Shown: positions 49,492 through 57,433 of the stretch, one piece after another
Position numbering within the stretch: position 1 is the stretch's first letter
Layout: each line of letters begins with the position of its first letter
Source: Halogranum amylolyticum
Lineage (GTDB): Archaea; Halobacteriota; Halobacteria; Halobacteriales; Haloferacaceae
Assembly: GCF_900110465.1 (NCBI RefSeq)
Contig: NZ_FODV01000002.1
Coordinates: 310,001-374,000, forward strand
Direction of reading: 5' to 3'
DNA: 64,000 nt
Made by a program: the position numbers and the translations under genes
Notes under the pieces: generated by a model
What the model was told of the DNA's origin: nothing
The model's input: only the letters and a program-made list of their open reading frames with translations
The model's database searches: none

Positions 49492-50451
49492 TCAGGCGAC
49501 GCCGAGGCCTTCCTCGGCCTCCAGCAGTTCGTGATACCGGTTACGGATGGTGACCTCGCTGATGTCGGCCACCTCGCTGACCGCCGCCTGAGTCGTCTTC
49601 TCGTTGGTCAGGAGGGCAGCGGCGTAGACGGCGGCGGCGGCGAGCCCGACCGGTGACTTCCCGCTGTGGACGCCCTGCTCTTTGGCGTTCTTCAGTAGTT
49701 GGCGGGCGCGTCGTTCGGTCTCCTCGGAGAGTTCGAGCGAGGAGGCGAACCGGGGGACGTAGCTCTCGGGGTCCGCGGGACGTACCTCGAGTTTGAGTTC
49801 GCGGACGACGTAGCGGTACGTTCGAGCGACCTCGCTCTTCTCGACGCGGGAGACGTCGGTGATCTCGTCGAGGCTCCGGGGGACGCCGGCCATCCGGGCG
49901 GCCGCGTAGACACAGGCGGTCGAGACGCCCTCGATGGAGCGCCCGGGGAGGAGATTCTCGTCGAGCGCGCGACGATAGATCACCGACGCGGTCTCGCGGA
50001 CGTTCGTCGGGAGTCCCAGGGCACTCGCCATCCGGTCGATCTCGCCGAGCGCCTGCTTGAGATTGCGCTCCTTGGAGTCACGAGTGCGGAACCGCTCGTT
50101 CCACTTGCGGAGCCGTTGCATCTTCTGTCGCTGGCGGGAACCGAGCGAGTTGCCGTAGGCGTCTTTGTTCCGCCAGTCGATGTTCGTCGACAGCCCCTTG
50201 TCATGCATCGTGTTGGTCGTCGGTGCTCCGACGCGGGACTTCTGGTCCTTCTCGCTGGCGTTGAACGCGCGCCACTCCGGGCCGCGGTCGACCGAGTCCT
50301 CCGAGACGACGAGTCCACAGTCCGCACAGACTGTCTCACCGTGCCCCTCGTCGGAGACGACGTTTCCGTCGCATTCGGGGCATCGAAGCGTCTCACCGTT
50401 CGATGTCGTCTGCTCGCTCGTCTGTGTCCGGGTGTGCGTCTTTTCACTCAT
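49492..50451 (-). CDS. tfb: Transcription initiation factor IIB (canonical)
   Basis: A 319-residue TFB. The zinc ribbon is complete: CPECDGNVVS (C24, C27) and CADCGLVVSE (C42, C45). The B-reader ([31 protein letters not shown]) and two cyclin repeats ([22 protein letters not shown] region as [25 protein letters not shown]) follow, and the recognition helix is [12 protein letters not shown]. It is clearly paralogous to the TFB at 1401, but with intact zinc ligands. Its promoter has a strong TATA box at 50532-50540, with a leader of about 55 bases. It is divergent from the BtuF-like gene and shares an AT-rich control region. Confidence 0.95.
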   Translation of the reverse strand: MSEKTHTRTQTSEQTTSNGETLRCPECDGNVVSDEGHGETVCADCGLVVSEDSVDRGPEWRAFNASEKDQKSRVGAPTTNTMHDKGLSTNIDWRNKDAYGNSLGSRQRQKMQRLRKWNERFRTRDSKERNLKQALGEIDRMASALGLPTNVRETASVIYRRALDENLLPGRSIEGVSTACVYAAARMAGVPRSLDEITDVSRVEKSEVARTYRYVVRELKLEVRPADPESYVPRFASSLELSEETERRARQLLKNAKEQGVHSGKSPVGLAAAAVYAAALLTNEKTTQAAVSEVADISEVTIRNRYHELLEAEEGLGVA

Positions 50452-50531
50452 GTATGGGACGGCGGGCGCTCCCGGGGGCGAACTGCCTCAAAAAACCCGG
50501 TGCGTTCCTTACCCGACAAAAGGACACCAAC

Positions 50532-50540
50532 CATATAAAT
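50532..50540 (-). promoter_or_regulatory. TATA box of the canonical TFB gene
   Basis: ATTTATATG on the minus strand. It is about 80 bases before the ATG, so the mRNA would have a leader of about 55 bases with A/G-rich and T-rich parts. The gap 50452-50668 contains no gene but several AT-rich elements, including AGGTTAAATATC (50607-50618), likely the TATA of the BtuF-like gene. Confidence 0.55.
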
Positions 50541-50668
50541 GCTGTGGTAAAGAGTCAAATAAACGCCGAATTTAGGCGATATAACGGACCTGATTCGAAT
50601 TCGTAGCAAAGGTTAAATATCAACACTGTCGCGCCGGATATTTGTCGCTGCCAGTCCGACAAGTCGAC

Positions 50669-51415
50669 GTGACAGACGAACCGCGAGTCGTCTCGCTCGC
50701 CCCGAGCGCGACGGCGACGCTCGCCGCGATGGAGGCCGCCGACTGCCTCGTCGGGGTTACGACGCACTGTGACCTCGACCGACCGGCCGTCGGTGGCTGG
50801 CTCAACCCGGCGCTCGACCGCCTCGCGGACCTCGCTCCCGACGTGGTCTGCACCTGCGACGACCTGCAGGCGGAGATCCGAGACGACCTCCGCGACCGGG
50901 GGTACGAGGTGGTCCACACCGCCCCGACCACGCTGGCAGAGACGCTCGAGACGTTCGAGACGCTCGGTCGTGCCGTCGGCCGACCGGAGGCGGGGAGACG
51001 CCTCGAAGCGGACGCCCGCCGGCGGCTCGACCGTATCGCAACCCACGTCGACGGCCGCGAGCGACCCGTCGTCTACTGCGAGGAGTGGTCGGACCCGCCG
51101 ATGGCCGCCGGCAACTGGGTCCCCGACGCCGTCGAGGTCGCCGGTGGGACGTACCCCTTCGTCGACGCCGGCGACCGCTCCCGGGAGGTCTCGGCGGCGA
51201 CCGTGACCGCCGCCGACCCGGACCACGTCGTCCTCCACGTCTGCGGTCGTGGCGACCGGGTCGACCCCGGCGTCGTCGCCGACCGCGGCTGGGATCTCGA
51301 CGCCGCGGTCCACGTCGTCGACGACGCACTCCTCAACCAGCCAAGTCCGCGACTCCTCGACGGGGTCGAGACGCTGGCCGAACTGCTCCACGGCCCGCTT
51401 CCGACAGGTCGATAG
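50669..51415 (+). CDS. BtuF-like cobalamin/siderophore-binding family protein, without signal peptide
   Basis: A 248-residue periplasmic-binding-protein class III fold: VVSLAPSATATLAAMEAADCLVGVTTHCD at the start (in two steps), LADLAPDVVCTCDDLQAE, then a central helix and a C-terminal GAxxxVDA-like AGGTYPFVDAGD and DHVVLHVCGRGD. No Sec or Tat signal or lipobox is present, so it may work in the cytoplasm as a cobalamin-binding protein. Start: GTG 50669 is chosen because homologous character begins at TDEPRVVSL; a TTG at 50642 is an alternative and lies at the expected leaderless distance from the TATA region at about 50607. Confidence 0.75.
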   Translation: MTDEPRVVSLAPSATATLAAMEAADCLVGVTTHCDLDRPAVGGWLNPALDRLADLAPDVVCTCDDLQAEIRDDLRDRGYEVVHTAPTTLAETLETFETLGRAVGRPEAGRRLEADARRRLDRIATHVDGRERPVVYCEEWSDPPMAAGNWVPDAVEVAGGTYPFVDAGDRSREVSAATVTAADPDHVVLHVCGRGDRVDPGVVADRGWDLDAAVHVVDDALLNQPSPRLLDGVETLAELLHGPLPTGR

Positions 51416-51437
51416 GCTCCGACACGACAGAGAGCGT

Positions 51438-51956
51438 ATGCACATCGGTGTCGGGAGCGGGAACCCCGCGAAGCGACGAGCGGTCGAACGGACGTTGCCG
51501 GAGGCGACAGTGACGGCGGTCGGCGTCGACTCTGGCGTGAGCGAACAGCCGACGGGCCACGCGGAGACGGTTCGAGGAGCCGAGAACCGCGCCCGCAACG
51601 TGCTCGCGACCGACGAGTTCGACTACGGCGTCGGCCTCGAGGGCGGCGTCGCGACGTTCGACGGCACTGACGGGCTGTTCTTGATCATGTGGGCGGCCGT
51701 CACCGACGGCGAGACCGTCGGACGCGGCGCCGGACCGAGTCTCGAACTTCCGGCCGACGTCGCCGCCCGAGTGAGCGACGGCGCGGAGCTCGGCCCCGTC
51801 ATGGACGACGTCCTCGGGACGACCGACGTCGCGAAGAAGGCGGGTGCGGCTGGCGCGCTCTCCGGTGGGCGCGTCGACCGCGCGGCGGCGCTCGGTGCGG
51901 CGCTCGCGGGCGCGTTCGGGCCGTTCGAGACAGATCTGTACGGAGCAGACGGCTGA
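51438..51956 (+). CDS. Inosine/xanthosine triphosphatase (YjjX family)
   Basis: A 172-residue house-cleaning NTPase that removes ITP and XTP from the nucleotide pool. Signature: VGSGNPAKRRAVERTLPEA at the N-terminus (GSxNPxK), VDSGVSEQPTG, ENRARNVL and YGVGLEGGVA, then GPVMDDVLGTTD. Start ATG 51438, 22 bases after the previous stop, so probably co-transcribed with the BtuF-like gene. The 3' end meets a purine-rich block (51957-52018). Confidence 0.9.
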   Translation: MHIGVGSGNPAKRRAVERTLPEATVTAVGVDSGVSEQPTGHAETVRGAENRARNVLATDEFDYGVGLEGGVATFDGTDGLFLIMWAAVTDGETVGRGAGPSLELPADVAARVSDGAELGPVMDDVLGTTDVAKKAGAAGALSGGRVDRAAALGAALAGAFGPFETDLYGADG

Positions 51957-52024
51957 AAGACGAAGAGCGAGGGAGAGCGACGAAGCGAGAGGAAGGAGAG
52001 ACGAGGAGAGCGCGTCGACTGCGG

Positions 52025-53902
52025 TCAGTCCTGCGTCGGTTCGGCCGCGTCGTGGATGTCGGAAGACTCCTCGACCGCGGTCGTCAGCGAGACGTTGAGC
52101 GACGCCATCGAGACGACGCCGCCGGCGGCGGTGACGAGGTTCTTCACCGCGTGGTCGAGGAACGCCGCGCCGAGTGCGACGGGTGCGGCGATGGGCGTTA
52201 GCGCCACCACGAGCACCGTGAAGGCGGCCTCGTAGAGACCGATCCCACCCGGCGAGAGCGGGAGCACCTTCGCGAGGTTGCCGACGCTCACCGCGAAGAA
52301 CGACACGGCGACGAGCGACACGAACGAGACACCGCCGGCCCCGACGTCCGTGCCGAGCGCGAGCAACACGAGCAGCGCCGTCACGACGTCGAGCACCCAG
52401 ATGGCGAGACTGGAGAGGCCGACGCGGGCGAACGCCCGGCGCGTCCCAGCGGCCCGCTGGAGGTCGCCGACGAACCGCTCGATGATACTCGCGACGGAGT
52501 CGGCGTACGAGTCGGTGCTGACCCGCGCGATCGACCGACGGATGAGCTGCGAGTCCGAGCGCGCGCTGGCGACGATGGCGGCGACGGCGACGATGGCGGC
52601 GACGCCGACGCCGGCGGCGACGCCGGTCGCGACGCGGGCAGCGCCACGGTCGACCGTCCCGACCGTCCCGCTGGCGAAGATGCCTTCGACGAGGTCGGCC
52701 GTCCCGCCCGTCAGCGTGAGTCCCACGAGGACGGTCCCCGCGAGCGCAACCAGTGACAGCAGGTCGAAGACGCGCTCTGCGGCGAGCGAGGCGAATCCCG
52801 AGGGGTACGGGATGCCACGTCGTGCCTTCACGACGTACGCGCGGACGGCGTCACCTGCCCGTGCCGGGAAGACGAGGTTCCCGGTCTGGCTGATGAAGAT
52901 GGCCCCGGTCAGGAACTTCGGACTGCTCGGATACCCCAGCTCAGCGAGGATGTCGCGGTAGCGAAGCCCGCGCAGCGGCCACGAGAGCAGGTAGACGAGC
53001 GCCGCACCGCCGACGAGCGTGGGGTCGGCCTCGGCCATCCGGGCGAGCACCTGCTCGAAGTCGATGTAGACGGTCATCAGGGCGAGTGCGACGAGCGTCA
53101 TCAGCACGCCGACCGCCATCGACACCTTGCGGTCGATTCGGGGCTCGACCGACAGCTCCCACCAGGTCCGGAGGATCTGACTCCCCATCCCGAAGACGTC
53201 GCGGACGAGGTCGACTTTCGTGTCGCCCTTCGGCTCCCAGTCGACGGGGAACTCGGCGACGCGGAGCCCCGAACGCTGCGCCCGGACCAGCATCTCGGTG
53301 TCCCAGAACCAGTGGTTGTCTTTGACGTCGTAGCGCAGGAGGTTGAACGCCTCGCGGCTGAACGCCTTGAACCCACACTGGTGGTCACGAAGCTCCGACC
53401 GGAGGAAGAAGCGGACGAAGAGGTTGTAGAACCGACTCGGGACGCCGCGTTTCGCGGGTCGGTCGGCGACGTTCTCGCTCATCCACCGCGACCCGGTGGC
53501 GACGTCGTACTCTCCCGAGCGGACGCGTTCGACGAGCTCTTCGAGATGGCTCATGTCGGTCGCGAGGTCCGTGTCGAAGTAGACGAGCACGTCGCCGTCT
53601 GCGGCCTCGAACGCACGCTCGAGCGCACCGCCGCGCCCGAGTCGTTCGTCGCTGTGGAAGTGGCGTACCCGCGGATCCTCGGCCGCGAGTCGGTCTGCGA
53701 TCTCTGGTGTCCGGTCGTCACAGCCGTCCTCGGCGACGAGAACCTCGTAGGCGCCCTCCGGGAGGAACCCCGAGAGCGTCTCGAGCGTCGTTCGGACGGT
53801 CTCCTCGATGGTCTTCTCTTCGTTGTACGCAGGAAGGACCACACTCACCTCGGGGGTGCGTGTAGAGGTGACGACAGGACTCGCCTGGCGCGAGCTACTC
53901 AT
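52025..53902 (-). CDS. Glycosyltransferase fused to a flippase-like membrane domain (AglD-like)
   Basis: A 625-residue protein. Residues about 20-230 are a GT2 dolichyl-phosphate sugar transferase: SVVLPAYNEEKTIEETV, VLVAEDGCDDRTP, VLVYFDTDLATDMS (DxD), HQCGFKAFSREAF. From about 260 onward are seven or eight hydrophobic helices of the flippase-like/LPG-synthase TM family (UPF0104): MAVGVLMTLVALALMTVY, FISQTGNLVFPARAGDAVRA, LAKVLPLSPGGIGLYEAAFT. This fusion is seen in AglD of Haloferax, which adds the last sugar to dolichol phosphate for S-layer N-glycosylation. The sugar is not predictable. ATG 53902 is chosen for the GT start; upstream frame is low in character. Confidence 0.87.
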   Translation of the reverse strand: MSSSRQASPVVTSTRTPEVSVVLPAYNEEKTIEETVRTTLETLSGFLPEGAYEVLVAEDGCDDRTPEIADRLAAEDPRVRHFHSDERLGRGGALERAFEAADGDVLVYFDTDLATDMSHLEELVERVRSGEYDVATGSRWMSENVADRPAKRGVPSRFYNLFVRFFLRSELRDHQCGFKAFSREAFNLLRYDVKDNHWFWDTEMLVRAQRSGLRVAEFPVDWEPKGDTKVDLVRDVFGMGSQILRTWWELSVEPRIDRKVSMAVGVLMTLVALALMTVYIDFEQVLARMAEADPTLVGGAALVYLLSWPLRGLRYRDILAELGYPSSPKFLTGAIFISQTGNLVFPARAGDAVRAYVVKARRGIPYPSGFASLAAERVFDLLSLVALAGTVLVGLTLTGGTADLVEGIFASGTVGTVDRGAARVATGVAAGVGVAAIVAVAAIVASARSDSQLIRRSIARVSTDSYADSVASIIERFVGDLQRAAGTRRAFARVGLSSLAIWVLDVVTALLVLLALGTDVGAGGVSFVSLVAVSFFAVSVGNLAKVLPLSPGGIGLYEAAFTVLVVALTPIAAPVALGAAFLDHAVKNLVTAAGGVVSMASLNVSLTTAVEESSDIHDAAEPTQD

Positions 53903-54181
53903 TAGATACTGGTGCGATATCCGGCCGTATGAACTTTCTGACCACCTCTCCCTTCGGTGATAGATAACAGCACCCGTTCCCACGCCAACGTCTCACACAG
54001 GAACTGAGCGGGTGGGACTGTTCGGCGGGATCGGTCGAGGAGCACGTCTGTTAGGTAACTGTACCCGCTCGGCGTCTTCCAGGGAGTCACCGACGACGGA
54101 TGTGGACGAAAACCGCCCGACGAGAGCGTGTTAACCGGCTGTACCAAATCCCCTATTAGGCGAACCAACTATCTGTGAGAT

Positions 54182-54418
54182 ATGAGCGCCACCGCCGCCG
54201 GCACCGACCTCACCGACAAACAACAGCGCATCCTGCAGTACCTCCGCGAGGAGGGAGAGACGAAGACCTACTTCAAGTCGCGGCTCATCGCCGACGACCT
54301 GGGTCTCACCGCCAAGGAGGTCGGGGCCAACATGCGCGCCATCCTGTCCGGTGAACACGACGTCGCCGTCGAGAAGTGGGGCTACTCCTCTGGGACGACC
54401 TGGAAGGTCAGCGTCTAG
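54182..54418 (+). CDS. DUF7123 family winged-helix protein
   Basis: A 78-residue protein with KQQRILQYLREEGETKTYFKSRLIADDLGL in two helices and a wing, KEVGANMRAILSGEHDVAVEKWGYSSGTTWKV. It looks like a small winged-helix DNA-binding protein shared by haloarchaea. Family name from memory; targets unknown. Divergent from the glycosyltransferase-flippase gene; the 279-base gap between them has no clear gene. Confidence 0.8.
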   Translation: MSATAAGTDLTDKQQRILQYLREEGETKTYFKSRLIADDLGLTAKEVGANMRAILSGEHDVAVEKWGYSSGTTWKVSV

Positions 54419-54567
54419 CGTCGCCAGCGACCGTCGCAGTCACCGTCATCCTCGTGGTCCGTTGCAACGACGAGAGTCGTCACTGTCGAACGGTAGCCGT
54501 CCGTTTGTCAGAGAGCGGCCGAGAACGGCCAGCACCGTTTCGACAGTGCGTGGCCAGTCGTCGAGCG

Positions 54568-55176
54568 TCAGGGGTCGAACCGGATGAGCGAGTCGGCTTC
54601 GGAGGCGAAGGCAGCGGCGTCCTCGTCGAAGGAGTCGGCGTAGCGCAGTAACAGAGTGATGACCGTCTCCGGCGACTCGACGGCGTAGCCGTCCTCGCGG
54701 GAGAGCAGATCGGCCGCCTCCAACTCCTTGGCGTAGTTGCTCACGGTCGCCCGAGAGACGTCGAGCGTCGCCGCGAGATCGCTGCCCGTCGCCGTCGGAT
54801 TGCGCAACAGTTCGATGAGCATCCCCCGCGGCGTCCGCCGTCGGAGGTAACCGAGTGCGACCTGTTCGAACTCGGAGAAGCGACCCGCCGGGAAGAGGCG
54901 ACGGTAGTCGCCGTCGCGACGCGACTCGACGACGCCGTCGGCGAGCAGGCGCTTGAGGTGGTGTTGCGTCTCGCCCGTCCCGAGTTTGAGATCGTCACGG
55001 AGTTTCGAGAAGTGTGCCCCGGGCGTCGCGCCCAGGTAGCCGACGATAGCGTCGCGGGCGTCGCTGCGGGTGTCGTCCTCGCGGTCGGACCGACTCCCCA
55101 CGAAAGGCGTTGCCGCGCCGAGTGCGGCGAAGCGACGGAGCGTCGCCCGCTTCTCCTCGTCGACTCTGTCGGACAT
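54568..55176 (-). CDS. Double winged-helix transcriptional regulator
   Basis: A 202-residue cytoplasmic regulator with two helix-turn-helix domains in tandem. First: AIVGYLGATPGAHFSKLRDD then LKLGTGETQHHLKRLLADGV. Second: PRGMLIELLRNPTATGSDLAATLDVSRATVSNYAKELEAADLL. Each has a wing. Such two-wHTH proteins are common in haloarchaea. It is 53 bases downstream of the SPFH gene on the same strand and may be the regulator of that operon or read from it. A CCTTTTCTTTCC element at about 55198-55210 may be its own promoter. Confidence 0.83.
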   Translation of the reverse strand: MSDRVDEEKRATLRRFAALGAATPFVGSRSDREDDTRSDARDAIVGYLGATPGAHFSKLRDDLKLGTGETQHHLKRLLADGVVESRRDGDYRRLFPAGRFSEFEQVALGYLRRRTPRGMLIELLRNPTATGSDLAATLDVSRATVSNYAKELEAADLLSREDGYAVESPETVITLLLRYADSFDEDAAAFASEADSLIRFDP

Positions 55177-55229
55177 CTGTTATGTGTTACGGGGTTAGGG
55201 AAAGAAAAGGCTTCGCTTAGTCGGGCGAG

Positions 55230-56432
55230 CTACTTGTCGAGCTCCATCTCCTCGTCGTCGGGGCGCTGACTGTCCTTCTGCGACGCCGACGACGAATCGG
55301 TGGGGGTCTGGTCGGCGTCTGCCGCCGACTCTTCCTCGTTGGCCTCCTCGATGACCTCCTCGGCGCTCTTCATGTCGACACCTTCGCCGGCCTTGATCGC
55401 TTCGGCCTCCTGTTCGAGCTGTTGGACGTCCATCTCGGCGGCATCGTCGATCTGTCCGAGGATCTCCTCGATGTCGTCGAGCCCGATGAGTTCGCGGGTC
55501 TCCTCGTCGAAGTCCATCGAACTGAGCCCCTCTTTGTCCTGAACGTCGCTGCCGGTCAACTGCTTGCCGTAGCGACCGACCAGTGAGGTCAGCTCCTGGG
55601 GGAGGACGAACGTCGTCGACTCGCCCTGACCGATCTTCTCCAGCGTCTCCATCCCCTTGTCGATGATTGCGCGCTCGCCCATCGACTCGGCGGACTTCGC
55701 GCGGAGCACGGTCGAGATGGCGTCACCCTGCGCTTCGAGGATCTGTGACTGCTTCTCCCCCTGAGCGCGGATGATGTTCGACTGCTTCTCCCCTTCGGCC
55801 TGTTCGACGGCGCTGCGGCGTTCACCCTGCGCTTCGAGGATCATCGCACGGCGACGACGCTCGGCGGAGGTCTGCTGTTCCATCGCCTGCTGGACGTCGG
55901 CGCTCGGGTTGACCTCCCGGACCTCGACGCTCTCGACGCGGATCCCCCACTCGTCGGTGGGTTCGTCGAGTTCGCGACGGATGCGGGCGTTGATCTCCTG
56001 TCGCTTGTTGAGCGTGTCGTCGAGTTCCATGTCGCCGAGGACGGCCCGGAGCGTCGTCTGGGCGAGGTTGGAGACGGCGGTCTTGTAGTCCTCGACTTCG
56101 AGGAACGCCTTCTTCGCGTCCATCACCTTGATGTAGACGACGGCGTCGGCGGTGACCGGCGAGTTGTCTTTCGTGATCGCTTCTTGTCGAGGGACGTCCA
56201 GCGTCTGCGTCCGCATGTCGAACGGATACGTCCGAGACACGAACGGCGGGACGAAGTTGATACCGGGTTCGAGCAGTTTGCGGTACTCGCCGAAGACCGT
56301 CAGCGCACGCTTCTCGTACGCGTTGACGATCTCCACCATCGAGTAGACGACGACGATGGCGAGCAGCAAGAGGAGCAGGCCGACGAAGACGGCGGCACCA
56401 CCCACGATGCTCTGGAGCAATACGGGGTCCAT
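55230..56432 (-). CDS. SPFH/stomatin-family membrane protein
   Basis: A 400-residue protein with one N-terminal membrane helix (VFVGLLLLLLAIVVVYSMV), then the SPFH domain (VNAYEKRALTVFGEYRKLLEP, TQTLDVPRQEAITKDNSPVT, TLRAVLGDMELDDTLNKRQ, WGIRVESVEVREVNP). A coiled-coil with repeated AQGE(R/K)(R/Q)S units (ILEAQGERRSAVEQAEGEKQ, then IIRAQGEKQSQILEAQGDA) follows, and an acidic disordered tail. It belongs with NfeD (56526): stomatin and NfeD form membrane microdomain pairs in bacteria and archaea. The promoter has TATA CTTATTTAACC and an adjacent inverted repeat. Confidence 0.93.
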   Translation of the reverse strand: MDPVLLQSIVGGAAVFVGLLLLLLAIVVVYSMVEIVNAYEKRALTVFGEYRKLLEPGINFVPPFVSRTYPFDMRTQTLDVPRQEAITKDNSPVTADAVVYIKVMDAKKAFLEVEDYKTAVSNLAQTTLRAVLGDMELDDTLNKRQEINARIRRELDEPTDEWGIRVESVEVREVNPSADVQQAMEQQTSAERRRRAMILEAQGERRSAVEQAEGEKQSNIIRAQGEKQSQILEAQGDAISTVLRAKSAESMGERAIIDKGMETLEKIGQGESTTFVLPQELTSLVGRYGKQLTGSDVQDKEGLSSMDFDEETRELIGLDDIEEILGQIDDAAEMDVQQLEQEAEAIKAGEGVDMKSAEEVIEEANEEESAADADQTPTDSSSASQKDSQRPDDEEMELDK

Positions 56433-56451
56433 ACCCGACGCTTCGGATGTT

Positions 56452-56483
56452 GGTTAAATAAGGCTTTGCCCAAAATCGGGCAA
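56452..56483 (-). promoter_or_regulatory. SPFH promoter: TATA with adjacent TTGCCC/GGGCAA inverted repeat
   Basis: On the minus strand, CTTATTTAACC (56452-56462) is the TATA box 20-30 bases before the ATG. Directly upstream lies TTGCCC (56466-56471 forward) and GGGCAA (56478-56483), a 6-bp inverted repeat with a 6-base spacer. It could be an operator at the BRE position, or part of the end of the nfeD transcript. Confidence 0.5.
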
Positions 56484-56525
56484 CGGAACGACAGTATCGG
56501 CGTGGACGATCGATCGGAGCGGTGG

Positions 56526-57161
56526 TCAGGCTCGCTCGGTCTCCTCTTCGAACTCGTTCGTCTCTCGCTCCCGTCGTCGTCGTGCCTCCCGGCCCTTCCG
56601 GAGTTCGCGGTCGATCTCGTCCTCCTCGACGGAGTCGATCGCCTCGACCGTCACGACGTTACCGCCGCCGGGGTCGACGACCATCACCTCCGCCCCCTCG
56701 GGGATCTCGCCGTGGACCGACCGCGCGGCGTAGTAGGGGTTGAACCCGCCGCTGTCGAGTTTGATCTCGCCGTCCGAGGGGGTGACGCGTTGGGTGACGC
56801 GACCGGTCTTCCCCGTCAGCGACTCGGAATCGGAGGTCTGTTGCGTCCCCTTCCCGCCGTAGATGTCGAACTCGCGGTAGCCGTACAGCGCGAGGCCGCC
56901 GAACAGGAACACCATCAGTGCGAGGACGATCGGACTAGCCAGCGGGCCTAGGAGCAACCCGACTACCCCTGCTGCGAGGAGTGCGACACCGAGGACGACG
57001 AAGTGCGCCCCCGGAGCCAGCGCCTCCGCGAGCGACAGTCCGATCCCTGCGACGACCAAGAGCAGCGGCAGCACCGCTGGGTCGATGGGGTCCAACTGGA
57101 GGGCGACGAGCGGCAGTCCCGCGGCGAACCCGAGCGATCGGTCCGAGACGAGCGAGCTCAC
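56526..57161 (-). CDS. NfeD family membrane protein
   Basis: A 211-residue protein. After LVALQLDPIDPAVL come three to four membrane helices (VLPLLLVVAGIGLSLAEAL, HFVVLGVALLAAGVVGLLL, LASPIVLALMVFLFGGLALYG), then the soluble OB-fold of NfeD: GKTGRVTQRVTPSDGEIKL and PEGAEVMVVDPGGGNVVTV. The acidic and Arg-rich tail (RKGREARRRRERETNEFEEE) is unusual. Start GTG at 57159-57161 overlaps the stop of the DUF7312 gene. Partner of the SPFH protein; the pair is probably one membrane complex. Confidence 0.88.
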   Translation of the reverse strand: MSSLVSDRSLGFAAGLPLVALQLDPIDPAVLPLLLVVAGIGLSLAEALAPGAHFVVLGVALLAAGVVGLLLGPLASPIVLALMVFLFGGLALYGYREFDIYGGKGTQQTSDSESLTGKTGRVTQRVTPSDGEIKLDSGGFNPYYAARSVHGEIPEGAEVMVVDPGGGNVVTVEAIDSVEEDEIDRELRKGREARRRRERETNEFEEETERA

Positions 57162-57355
57162 AGCGAGACGAAGATGAGGAGCGTCCCCACGACGCCGAGG
57201 AGGACGAACATCGCGTTCTCCAGTGAGGGGTCGCCGGGTTCGAGCGGTGGTAACTCCGGTTCGTCGGTCGTCTCGGCGTCCTCACCGACCTCGTCGAGGC
57301 CGAACTGCCACTCCGTGTCGTCGTCGGCCGATCGATCGTCGGACGGGGATTGCAT
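57158..57355 (-). CDS. DUF7312-type single-helix membrane protein
   Basis: A 65-residue protein: acidic N-terminal half (DDDTEWQFGLDEVGEDAE) and one C-terminal helix (LENAMFVLLGVVGTLLIFV). It opens the operon with nfeD and SPFH; its stop overlaps the nfeD GTG. Family name from memory. A CCCTTTGAATCC element upstream may be the TATA region. The location suggests a small subunit of the SPFH-NfeD assembly. Confidence 0.7.
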   Translation of the reverse strand: MQSPSDDRSADDDTEWQFGLDEVGEDAETTDEPELPPLEPGDPSLENAMFVLLGVVGTLLIFVSL

Positions 57356-57433
57356 ACGTACTGCTAGGGGGCGGGGATTCAAAGGGCTACCGCCGTCCGA
57401 GACCGGTCGACGAGACGGGTCGTGACCGACAGT

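Noticed and set aside
51311..52612. Long frames antisense to several genes, e.g. opposite the glycosyltransferase-flippase and SDR genes
   Set aside because: High-GC third positions remove stops on the other strand. None shows domains, sensible starts or its own promoter.
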